From an uncultured Dorea sp. (GTDB taxonomy: Bacteria > Bacillota > Clostridia > Lachnospirales > Lachnospiraceae): DNA of 13,434 bases. The notes below the pieces were generated by a model. It had not been told where the DNA came from. It saw only the letters and a program-made list of their open reading frames with translations, and did no database searches. Below are positions 7,279 through 13,434 of this stretch, in pieces (positions within the stretch are counted from its first letter, which is position 1; each line of letters opens with the position of its first letter). The stretch covers positions 1 through 13,434 of the forward strand of contig CAJTUQ010000056.1 in the NCBI GenBank assembly GCA_910579335.1, read 5' to 3'. The position numbers and the translations under genes were made by a program.

Positions 7279-8913
7279 TTATTCGATGATAGAAAGATAA
7301 GGCTGACTTCGGGCTGTATCTGTGCTGAAACGGATGCCTGACGCTTCATACCAGTTATAGTTCCTATATATCTTATTCTCTTTGTCCTCCCACTTTTCCG
7401 GACAATCTGTTTCTTCCCAGTCACAAGGAATGAGATGGTGTGACTGCGTAGAGGCATTGTGCATGATCCGGCAGAGCTCTTCAATTTCTGATTTGGACAG
7501 CAGTCCGGGTCTGGCCGATATAAACAGGGGTGTGCCGCTGTCGGAGAGCAGTTCGGCCCATTGGCGGTTGAATTTCCAGTCGATAGGGCCGTCGATGCCG
7601 ACACAGTCAGCATCTACCTCGTAAAATTTCCTATGCTGCGGCAAGCGGAAAGCGAGAGAGTTGATACCCATCCGGCGGGTGCGTTCCCAGCATTTTCCGC
7701 TGGTGTCGTCTCCGGTTCGGTTGATATGCATGTATCCGGCGCCCAGATGGCCGATTGTGTTGCAGCCAAGAACCAGTGTATCGTATTTTTCGCATATTTC
7801 ATATATTTTTTTATAGAGAAGCTTTACGACCTCTGCGCTAGTCAGAGTCTCGTCGTAAAAATGCCATCCGTTTTCTGTAATCAGCGGATTCATCCCAAAC
7901 CCCCATCTGCCGAACAGGTCGAAAGTGGAGAAATCATGTTTTATCAGCGTATAACCCCACTCGCAGATTCGTTTTACGTCTTCAAGAATATAGTTCAGTG
8001 CATCCGGGTTGGAGGGATCCAGACATCCATTATGAGAAATGCGCCACTCGCCGGGAATGTCTTCTGACTCATTTAAAAGGAAACGAATCCAGATGCCGGG
8101 CCGGACGCCTTTTTCTGTGAGCTTTTTGGCAAGCCTTTTCATATCCGGGAACTTTTTATTGCCTTTTGTCCAGGGGCCGCCGTTGTATTCATCCAGACGA
8201 TGGTGCTCCTGCCAGCAATCGTCAATGACCATATAGGGTTTGTTGGATACTCCTCTTGTCAGGCCGAGAAGATAGTCGCAGTCTGCAAGGATTTCTTCCT
8301 CAGAGCTGTCTCCATAAGCGTAGTACCAGTTATTGCTCCCGTATACAGGATATTTTGGGAATACCGGGTCGCTGCAAAGTATGCCGCAGAATGCGCTGGC
8401 GGCTTCAAAGGATGTACAGTCTTCCATCCGTACGGCAGCTATCTCAGCAGCTTTTAAGGTACGTCCATTTAGTTTTACACCGTTTCCGCCGCATCTTACA
8501 TCAAGAAACAAGGTGATGCCGGCAGTGTCTGTCTGCCAGAAGCACATGGCAGAGGGCCGGACCTTTACGCCGCAGCAGAAGATATATTGTGCTCCTGCCG
8601 CACAGAAGTACCACGGCATGAAACGGTTGGCGCTTGTTCCCCGCCATTCGAAATCACCATATCCTCGTTCCCATGCATCGCCGAGAAAACGTACATTATC
8701 CGGCCACGAAGCTTCCCAGCGGAGCTTCAGCCATCGCACGGGAGTGGTTTCGGAAGTCAGACGGACAGTAAGAAGTCCGGTTTCAGGGTGGCATTCAACC
8801 CTCACATCTTTGAAAGATGCCAGGCGGCCGGGTGAGGGGATTTCTGCAGTTTCGTTATCGGTACATAGGGTGAGATAGGATGGAGAGCCTAAATGTTCCA
8901 TTGTTCTAATCAT
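7279..8913 (-). CDS. Clan GH-D glycosidase, GH36-like (putative alpha-galactosidase)
   Basis: This protein of 544 residues has an N-terminal beta-rich part (about residues 1-180) and a TIM-barrel with clan GH-D signatures. These are YMVIDDCWQ (227-235), LIKHDFS with likely nucleophile D327, and NRTGDDTSG with likely acid/base D402 or D403. Such enzymes hydrolyse alpha-galactosides with retention of configuration. There is no signal peptide, so it probably acts on imported oligosaccharides in the cytoplasm. It is shorter than classical GH36 enzymes, mainly at the C-terminus. The ATG at 8913 is preferred because AAAGGA (8924-8929, - strand) lies 10 bases upstream. A GTG at 8955 would add 14 polar residues without a good site. 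No transporter gene is adjacent. Alpha-N-acetylgalactosaminidase or another alpha-glycoside specificity is possible. Confidence 0.8.
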   Translation of the reverse strand: MIRTMEHLGSPSYLTLCTDNETAEIPSPGRLASFKDVRVECHPETGLLTVRLTSETTPVRWLKLRWEASWPDNVRFLGDAWERGYGDFEWRGTSANRFMPWYFCAAGAQYIFCCGVKVRPSAMCFWQTDTAGITLFLDVRCGGNGVKLNGRTLKAAEIAAVRMEDCTSFEAASAFCGILCSDPVFPKYPVYGSNNWYYAYGDSSEEEILADCDYLLGLTRGVSNKPYMVIDDCWQEHHRLDEYNGGPWTKGNKKFPDMKRLAKKLTEKGVRPGIWIRFLLNESEDIPGEWRISHNGCLDPSNPDALNYILEDVKRICEWGYTLIKHDFSTFDLFGRWGFGMNPLITENGWHFYDETLTSAEVVKLLYKKIYEICEKYDTLVLGCNTIGHLGAGYMHINRTGDDTSGKCWERTRRMGINSLAFRLPQHRKFYEVDADCVGIDGPIDWKFNRQWAELLSDSGTPLFISARPGLLSKSEIEELCRIMHNASTQSHHLIPCDWEETDCPEKWEDKENKIYRNYNWYEASGIRFSTDTARSQPYLSIIE

Positions 8914-8958
8914 GTTTTTTCTGTCCTTTCTATAATTGGAATATAAGTCGTGCACCGC

Positions 8959-9008
8959 ACTGTTTCACACAGTATACTTTATCCGGTACAATAATTCCAT
9001 GACGGAAT
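8959..9008. promoter_or_regulatory. Two short inverted repeats upstream of the GH36-like gene
   Basis: ACTGT-N5-ACAGT (8959-8973) and ATTCC-N5-GGAAT (8994-9008) lie 46-95 bp upstream of the preferred glycosidase start. They flank a TATACT-like element on the - strand (8973-8978). No good -35 was found, as expected for an activator-dependent promoter. These are short matches and may be chance. Confidence 0.25.
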
Positions 9009-9084
9009 GAATAAAAAATATTGCAGAATGTCTTTTTATCCGATGGTTACCAGATGCCGCGGCAGAAAGTATTATGTTTTGTTA

Positions 9085-9112
9085 TTGACAAATGACTATT
9101 TTGTGATATAAT
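9085..9112 (+). promoter_or_regulatory. Consensus sigma-A-type promoter for the membrane protein gene
   Basis: Perfect TTGACA (9085-9090) and TATAAT (9107-9112) hexamers are separated by 16 bp. The predicted start of transcription near 9119 gives a leader of about 65 bases before the ATG at 9185. No operator-like repeat is obvious around it, suggesting moderate constitutive expression. Confidence 0.8.
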
Positions 9113-9184
9113 ATAGTTAACAACTTGGTAATGCAAGATAGATGAAAAAGGCGGATATCAGGGCCGCAGAAAGGAGAAGGGCTT

Positions 9185-9892
9185 ATGAGTATCTTTTACA
9201 ACAATTATCAGAAACTTGTTTCTGATAATGATAAGGAGCTAGTGAAGCTTCCGGAATCGGATTGGGAAGTTTTGGGTCGGATGATGACGTATATGGAAAC
9301 CTTTCATCTGTCTCTTTTCGAATTGGAAGTGATAAAAAAAGACTTAATCGGCATGGCCGGGGAAGCGCAGCTTGAGGGCATTGATTTTCTGGAAAGGCTT
9401 GGTATGCCGGAGAAGGAATTTTGTGACAGAACGGCTGAAAATGCGGCAAAACGCAGTCTGATAGAATGGCTGATCCCGACTGTAAAAAATATTGTGCTTG
9501 TTATTTTTGGATTTTATACGCTCAAATGGCTGATGGAAGGGATGCCGGCGTATTTTGGCATTACAAACTGGACGGTTTGCGTTGCGTGTATTACAGGAGG
9601 AGTAAGCCTGTTTGACGGACGGCTTCGAGGGAAAAGTGTTTATATGAACAGGAGGAGAAGAAATTTAATATGGGTGTTTGAAATTATCCTGCTGGTGGTG
9701 TTGAACTTTGTATTCAATACGTATATCTTCTCATCTCCGAACAGTTATTTTACGGGAATCGTTTCGGAGGAATTTTTGATAACGGGCGGCGGCACGTTCA
9801 TTTTCTATGTGCTGTTTGCACTTGTGCTGGCGGTATTTCTGTGGAATAATAGTTATTGGGACAGGTGTTCGAAAAAATATCAGTGGCAATAA
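9185..9892 (+). CDS. Membrane protein of unknown function with soluble N-terminal domain
   Basis: This 235-residue protein has a cytosolic, mostly helical N-terminal part (residues 1-92). Four hydrophobic segments follow at about 97-117, 125-143, 160-182 and 198-220, the second being weak. A basic patch, RGKSVYMNRRRRN (148-160), lies between segments 2 and 3 and should be cytoplasmic by the positive-inside rule. The N-terminal region, ending in IDFLERLGMPEKEFCD, is reminiscent of DUF1048-type proteins of Firmicutes, whose role is unknown. That resemblance is weak. The ATG has AAGGAG (9171-9176) 8 bases upstream, behind a consensus promoter. It stands as a single gene, 112 bp before the repair operon, which has its own promoter. 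No function is proposed. Confidence 0.75.
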   Translation: MSIFYNNYQKLVSDNDKELVKLPESDWEVLGRMMTYMETFHLSLFELEVIKKDLIGMAGEAQLEGIDFLERLGMPEKEFCDRTAENAAKRSLIEWLIPTVKNIVLVIFGFYTLKWLMEGMPAYFGITNWTVCVACITGGVSLFDGRLRGKSVYMNRRRRNLIWVFEIILLVVLNFVFNTYIFSSPNSYFTGIVSEEFLITGGGTFIFYVLFALVLAVFLWNNSYWDRCSKKYQWQ

Positions 9893-9916
9893 ATTTATGA
9901 TGTATTAAAAATAGGG

Positions 9917-9945
9917 TTGACATATAGAACGTTTGTTTGTATAAT
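9917..9945 (+). promoter_or_regulatory. Consensus promoter of the radical SAM repair operon
   Basis: TTGACA (9917-9922) and TATAAT (9940-9945) are both perfect, with an ideal 17-bp spacer. The ATG of the radical SAM gene lies 59 bp downstream of the -10 element. LexA-like boxes cover the spacer and the predicted start of transcription. A strong promoter held down by a repressor is the usual SOS gene layout. Confidence 0.88.
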
Positions 9946-9968
9946 ATTAATTATCGAACGAACGTTCT
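9926..9968. promoter_or_regulatory. Two LexA-like (SOS) boxes forming a hyphenated dyad
   Basis: Box 1 (9926-9939) reads AGAACGTTTGTTTG and fits the clostridial LexA pattern GAAC-N4-GTTT. Box 2 (9955-9968) reads CGAACGAACGTTCT and matches the Bacillus consensus CGAACRNRYGTTYC at 13 of 14 positions. The two boxes are also inverted copies of each other at 12 of 14 positions, separated by 15 bp that contain the -10 element. Box 1 fills the promoter spacer, and box 2 covers the start of transcription. LexA repression is the best explanation given the repair genes downstream. A TetR-type operator is the alternative. Confidence 0.75.
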
Positions 9969-10004
9969 TTTGGTTTTTGTACCGGTTCTTTACAGAGGTG
10001 TGAG

Positions 10005-11327
10005 ATGAAGATTCAGGAAAAGATGTCTATCTATGATAAGCTGAATATTTTAACGGATGCGGCGAAATATGACGTGGCTTGTACTTCCAGCGGCGTTTCC
10101 AGAAAAAACGACGGGACTGGTATCGGCAGCTGCAAGCTTTCGGGAATCTGCCATAGCTTTTCGGCCGATGGAAGGTGCATTTCGCTTTTAAAAATACTGT
10201 TTACGAATGAATGCATTTATGACTGCAAGTACTGCATTAACCGCAGGAGCAATGATGTGGTGCGCACGTCTTTTACGCCGGATGAAATCTGCACTCTTAC
10301 GATAGAGTTTTACCGCAGGAATTATATTGAAGGGCTGTTTTTAAGCTCCGGAGTGCTAAAAAGTCCGAATTACACGATGGAATTGATTTATGCGGCTTTA
10401 TATAAGCTGCGGACGGAATACAATTTCCAAGGATATATTCATGTAAAGGCGATTCCGGGCGCAAGTCAGGAATTGATTCAAAAAGTGGGATTTCTTACGG
10501 ACCGGATGAGTGTCAACCTGGAGCTTCCTACGGCAGAGAGCTTGAGACTTCTCGCACCCCATAAGACGAGGAAAAATATTTTGATGCCTATGCGCCTTGT
10601 GCAGAACCGTATGGCTGAGAATAAGCAAGAAGTAGTGCTATACCGTAATGCTCCGAGATTCGTACCGGCGGGACAGAGCACCCAGATGATTATAGGAGCA
10701 ACTCCGGAGACGGATTATCAGATTATGCAGGTTACGGAATCGCTGTACCAAAAGTTTGAATTGAAGAGAGTGTTTTATTCTGCATTTGTTCATGTGAATG
10801 AAGATTCCTGCCTTCCCGCAAGGACGGATGAAGGACCGCCCTTGTTAAGAGAACACAGGCTGTATCAGGCGGATTGGCTGCTTCGGTACTATCATTTTCG
10901 TGCGGAGGAGCTTTTGTCTGAGGAGAATCCGAATTTCAACGTGCTGTTTGATCCGAAGTGTAACTGGGCCTTGAAGCATCTGGAGGAGTTCCCGGTGGAA
11001 GTGAACCGGGCGGACTATAAAAAGCTCCTGCGCGTACCCGGCATCGGTTATAAGTCTGCAGGGAGGATCGTGAGGGCAAGGCGGCTTGGCAATCTGGACT
11101 TTGCGGATCTGAAAAAGATCGGCGTGGTTTTGAAGCGCGCTTTGTATTTTATAACCTGCAGCGGAAGGATGATGTATCCTACGAAGATTGAGGAAGATTA
11201 TATTACAAGGAATCTTCTCCGTACAGGGGAGAAGCTGCCGCAGGAAGTCGTCAACATGGGTTACAGGCAGCTGTCATTGTTTGATGATGTCAGATTTGAC
11301 GCAGATAAAGTGCAGCAGGTGAGATGA
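10005..11327 (+). CDS. Putative DNA modification/repair radical SAM protein (TIGR03916-like)
   Basis: This 440-residue protein carries the radical SAM cluster motif CIYDCKYC (C70, C74, C77; C-x3-C-x2-C), which binds a [4Fe-4S] cluster and S-adenosylmethionine. It is preceded by a conserved cysteine-rich stretch (C26, C43, C49, C58) containing GICHSFSADGRCISLLKILF. The C-terminal part has a helix-hairpin-helix DNA-binding motif (LLRVPGIGYKSAGRIV, about 341-356). This combination is typical of the family described as a putative DNA modification/repair radical SAM protein, which always occurs with a UDG-linked or DUF4130-type partner. That partner is the next gene. The ATG at 10005 follows GAGGTG (9994-9999) by 5 bases. 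The LexA-like boxes upstream support damage-inducible expression. The lesion repaired and the reaction are unknown. Confidence 0.92.
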   Translation: MKIQEKMSIYDKLNILTDAAKYDVACTSSGVSRKNDGTGIGSCKLSGICHSFSADGRCISLLKILFTNECIYDCKYCINRRSNDVVRTSFTPDEICTLTIEFYRRNYIEGLFLSSGVLKSPNYTMELIYAALYKLRTEYNFQGYIHVKAIPGASQELIQKVGFLTDRMSVNLELPTAESLRLLAPHKTRKNILMPMRLVQNRMAENKQEVVLYRNAPRFVPAGQSTQMIIGATPETDYQIMQVTESLYQKFELKRVFYSAFVHVNEDSCLPARTDEGPPLLREHRLYQADWLLRYYHFRAEELLSEENPNFNVLFDPKCNWALKHLEEFPVEVNRADYKKLLRVPGIGYKSAGRIVRARRLGNLDFADLKKIGVVLKRALYFITCSGRMMYPTKIEEDYITRNLLRTGEKLPQEVVNMGYRQLSLFDDVRFDADKVQQVR

Positions 11328-11370
11328 TACAGGCAAAACAAGATAAGTGATTTTGTGTGGGTGGAGTATG

Positions 11371-12153
11371 ATGAAAACGGTTTATGTATGTACAGATTCA
11401 GTGACGGGTATCTTTTCCGCCGTGTATGATGCGTGGAAGATGCATAAAACAGAAGAAGAATGCGGAATCGCTCTTCGGGAGTTTATGGAGCGGCAGTTGT
11501 TCTGCGATTATGTGGAGGTAAGCGAGACCGAAGAAAAGGCGGCTGCCGTAGAGAATATGATTCGGAAACATATGGGGCTTTTGGCATATCACGATATTTA
11601 CCAGGCGGCATTGGCGGAGGATAATGAGAAGGGGGATGCGGTTCTTGGTACGATGTTTGCGGCAAAAAGATTGAAGGATAGTAAAAAGATTATGGAGCAT
11701 CTAAGCTACCCGAAAGTGGAGAAGGTTTTTGAACTCAGCAGGAGGGTGGGCAATGAATCCCATTTTCTGGTAGAATTTATCAGGTTCAGGGAATTAAAGA
11801 GCGGTATCCTGTATGCGCCGATTACGCCGAAGTGCCATGTGCTCACCTGTATTGCGCCCCATTTTGCAGACCGCTTTCCTCTGGAAAACTGGATGATACA
11901 TGACAAAACGCACCGTGCGTTTGCAGTGCATGAGGCGAGAAAGAAGTGGGTGCTTTTGCAAGAGGCCTATGACGAGGTACAGAAGGAGGAATATGAGGAG
12001 AAGTTTAAGAATATGTCGGAGAAAGAGATGGAGTACGAGACATTATTCAAAAGCTTCTGTAAAACCATTGCCATCAAGGAGAGAGAGAATCCCGTATGCC
12101 AGAGAGGGCACCTTCCGCTTTGGTACCGCCCGAATATGGTGGAATTTTCATAA
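11371..12153 (+). CDS. DUF4130-like DNA metabolism protein, partner of the radical SAM protein
   Basis: This protein of 260 residues matches the TIGR03915/DUF4130 family in layout. The N-terminus, VYVCTDSVTGIFSAVYDAW, corresponds to the family's YDGxFxGFLxAVYDAY. Later come ELSRRVGNESHFLVEFIRF (121-139) and APHFADRFPLENWMIHD (162-178). In other genomes this domain is either a separate gene next to the radical SAM gene or fused to a uracil-DNA-glycosylase domain. Here it is separate, and no glycosylase domain is visible. A GTG at 11347 opens the frame further up but lacks a good site. ATG 11371 (or 11368) is preferred because GGTGGAG (11360-11366) precedes it and the family homology begins there. 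The gene follows the radical SAM gene by 43 bp and is probably cotranscribed. The biochemical function is unknown. Confidence 0.85.
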   Translation: MKTVYVCTDSVTGIFSAVYDAWKMHKTEEECGIALREFMERQLFCDYVEVSETEEKAAAVENMIRKHMGLLAYHDIYQAALAEDNEKGDAVLGTMFAAKRLKDSKKIMEHLSYPKVEKVFELSRRVGNESHFLVEFIRFRELKSGILYAPITPKCHVLTCIAPHFADRFPLENWMIHDKTHRAFAVHEARKKWVLLQEAYDEVQKEEYEEKFKNMSEKEMEYETLFKSFCKTIAIKERENPVCQRGHLPLWYRPNMVEFS

Positions 12154-12167
12154 CCATCCGGTATATA

Positions 12168-12196
12168 TTGACAGATTGTATCCTTGTCTTTATCAT
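12168..12196 (+). promoter_or_regulatory. Candidate internal promoter before the helicase gene
   Basis: TTGACA (12168-12173) and TATCAT (12191-12196) are separated by 17 bp inside the 127-bp gap after the DUF4130-like gene. This could give the helicase LexA-independent expression, since no GAAC-N4-GTT box is present in the gap. Readthrough from the upstream promoter remains likely because no terminator separates the genes. Confidence 0.55.
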
Positions 12197-12280
12197 ATTT
12201 TATATTAGCGGTATCCGGCAGTGGACGGTGTTAAGCATCAAGTTCAGGACGGGAGCTGCGAAACAAGGAAAGATGCAGGT

Positions 12281-13434
12281 ATGATAAAGATGGGACAGCC
12301 TCTTGTGAAGATTTCTGTGCGGAATCTTGTGGAATTTATTATGCGCGGAGGGGATATAGACAACCGGACCGTGGGAGCGGATAAGGATACGATGCTTCTT
12401 GGAGGAAAGCTGCATCGCAAGATTCAGAAGCGGATGGGCGCAGATTACCGTGCGGAAGTCAGCCTTCGGTTTGAGCTGCAGTGCAAGGGTTTTCTCCTTG
12501 TGGTAGAGGGCAGGGCGGACGGCATACTAGAGACGCCGGACGGAATCGTGGTTGATGAGATTAAGGGAATCCTTAAAGAACTGGATACGTTGAAGGAGCC
12601 TGTCCCTGTACATCTGGCCCAGGCAAAGTGCTATGCGTACATTTATGCGAACCAGCACAGGCAGGAAAAAATCGGGGTGCAGATGACTTATTGTAATATG
12701 GAGACGGAGGATATTAAGCGTTTTCAGTCGGTTTATGATTTTGAAGAGCTTTCAGTCTGGTTTTTCGAACTTGTGGGGAAGTATGAAAAGTGGGCAAGAT
12801 ATCAGGTCCGCTGGAAGGAAAAGAGGGATACGTCCATCAAGAATATAGAATTTCCTTTTGTTTACCGGGAGGGACAGAAGAAACTGGCGGCATCTGTATA
12901 TAAGACCATTTTGCGGAAGAAGAAGCTTTTTATTCAGGCTCCTACTGGAGTGGGGAAGACGATGGCAGCGGTGTTTCCGGCTGTAAAGGCAGTGGGAGAA
13001 GGGCTGGGAGATAAGATTTTTTATCTTACGGCAAAGACGATTACAAGAACGGTTGCCTGGCAGGCTTTTGATACTTTAAAGGAGCAGGCTCTGCGCATGA
13101 AAGTACTTGTGCTTACGGCAAAGGATAAAATCTGCTTTTGCGGGGAGACGAACTGCAATCCGGAGGGGTGCGTCTATGCGAGAGGCCATTATGACAGGGT
13201 GAATGATGCGGTTTATGAACTGCTTACAACATCTGATGAGATGAGCCGGGAAATTATAGAGGAGCAGGCAAGGAAATGGCGGGTATGCCCATATGAGATG
13301 AGTCTGGATGTATCCGATTGGATAGATGTGGTTATCTGCGATTATAATTATGTGTTTGACCCCAATGCCCATCTTCGGAGATTCTTCGGGGAAGGGAATC
13401 GGGGAGAATATTTGTTCTTGATTGACGAGGCGCT
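12281..13434 (+). CDS. RecB-type nuclease / Fe-S XPD-DinG-type helicase fusion (5' part, partial)
   Basis: The frame stays open from ATG 12281 to the window edge (384 residues), so the gene continues beyond it. The N-terminal part has a RecB-like PD-(D/E)XK nuclease core: GRAD (D80), VDEIK (D92, E93, K95) and the downstream QAKCY motif (Q114, Y118). A superfamily-2 helicase follows, with Walker A APTGVGKT (220-227). A cysteine cluster, C285, C287, C292, C297 and C336 (in CPYE), corresponds to the iron-sulfur domain of XPD/DinG helicases. The visible end, LIDEA, is the start of the Walker B/DEAH box. Such enzymes unwind DNA 5' to 3', and the nuclease may trim it. AAGGAA (12265-12270) precedes the ATG by 10 bases. 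ATG 12290 is an alternative start. Placement after the radical SAM pair supports a role in DNA repair. Confidence 0.9.
   Translation, partial: MIKMGQPLVKISVRNLVEFIMRGGDIDNRTVGADKDTMLLGGKLHRKIQKRMGADYRAEVSLRFELQCKGFLLVVEGRADGILETPDGIVVDEIKGILKELDTLKEPVPVHLAQAKCYAYIYANQHRQEKIGVQMTYCNMETEDIKRFQSVYDFEELSVWFFELVGKYEKWARYQVRWKEKRDTSIKNIEFPFVYREGQKKLAASVYKTILRKKKLFIQAPTGVGKTMAAVFPAVKAVGEGLGDKIFYLTAKTITRTVAWQAFDTLKEQALRMKVLVLTAKDKICFCGETNCNPEGCVYARGHYDRVNDAVYELLTTSDEMSREIIEEQARKWRVCPYEMSLDVSDWIDVVICDYNYVFDPNAHLRRFFGEGNRGEYLFLIDEA

Noticed and set aside
7561..8878. Long open frames on the + strand (168 and 181 codons)
   Set aside because: They are antisense to the GH36-like gene, whose catalytic motifs are continuous. 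The + strand products look random.
9142..9225. Possible 27-codon leader ORF overlapping the membrane protein start
   Set aside because: It has an ATG but no ribosome binding site and no attenuator-like structure. Its overlap with the real start looks coincidental.
12096..12284. 62-codon ORF between the DUF4130-like gene and the helicase
   Set aside because: It starts inside the upstream gene without a ribosome binding site and covers the promoter candidate. Its partly hydrophobic translation comes from AT-rich intergenic DNA.

Overview
The window looks like a chromosomal segment from a Gram-positive member of the Clostridia, probably Lachnospiraceae. The reasons are strong AGGAGG-type ribosome binding sites, TTGACA/TATAAT promoters, occasional TTG starts, moderate GC, and protein families common in that group: an Isf-like flavoprotein, a CodB-type transporter, a paired radical SAM/DUF4130-like repair module, and a RecB-nuclease/XPD-type helicase. 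The assignment is inferred from the sequence only. No tRNA, rRNA, CRISPR array or insertion sequence was found.

Region 1 (1-4466, + strand) is a catabolic operon. It contains the last codons of an unidentified gene, an opine-dehydrogenase-family enzyme, an NCS1 (CodB-like) transporter, an Isf-like flavoprotein and an enolase-superfamily (MLE-subgroup) enzyme. A hairpin terminator candidate follows. A transporter, a C-N bond oxidoreductase, an epimerase/cycloisomerase-type enzyme and a redox protein together suggest import and breakdown of an N-substituted amino acid or related heterocycle. The substrate cannot be read from the sequence.

Region 2 (4510-7263) holds a glycogen branching enzyme (- strand) divergent from a TetR-family regulator (+ strand). 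The 218 bp between them contain an array of GTCGG half-sites and a 31-bp dyad, which are likely operators. The 3' end of an AraC-family regulator gene is fused directly onto the end of the TetR gene and looks like a deletion remnant.

Region 3 (7279-9892) has a clan GH-D (GH36-like) glycosidase on the - strand, possibly the former target of the broken AraC regulator. Divergent from it is a four-helix membrane protein of unknown function with its own consensus promoter.

Region 4 (9917-13434, + strand) is the most interesting. A consensus promoter overlaps two LexA-like boxes arranged as an inverted pair around the -10 element. It drives a radical SAM protein with a helix-hairpin-helix domain, then its partner DUF4130-like protein. 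Next comes the first 384 residues of a RecB-type nuclease fused to an iron-sulfur XPD/DinG-type helicase, which also has a promoter candidate of its own. This reads as a DNA-damage-inducible repair module whose chemistry is undescribed as far as I know.
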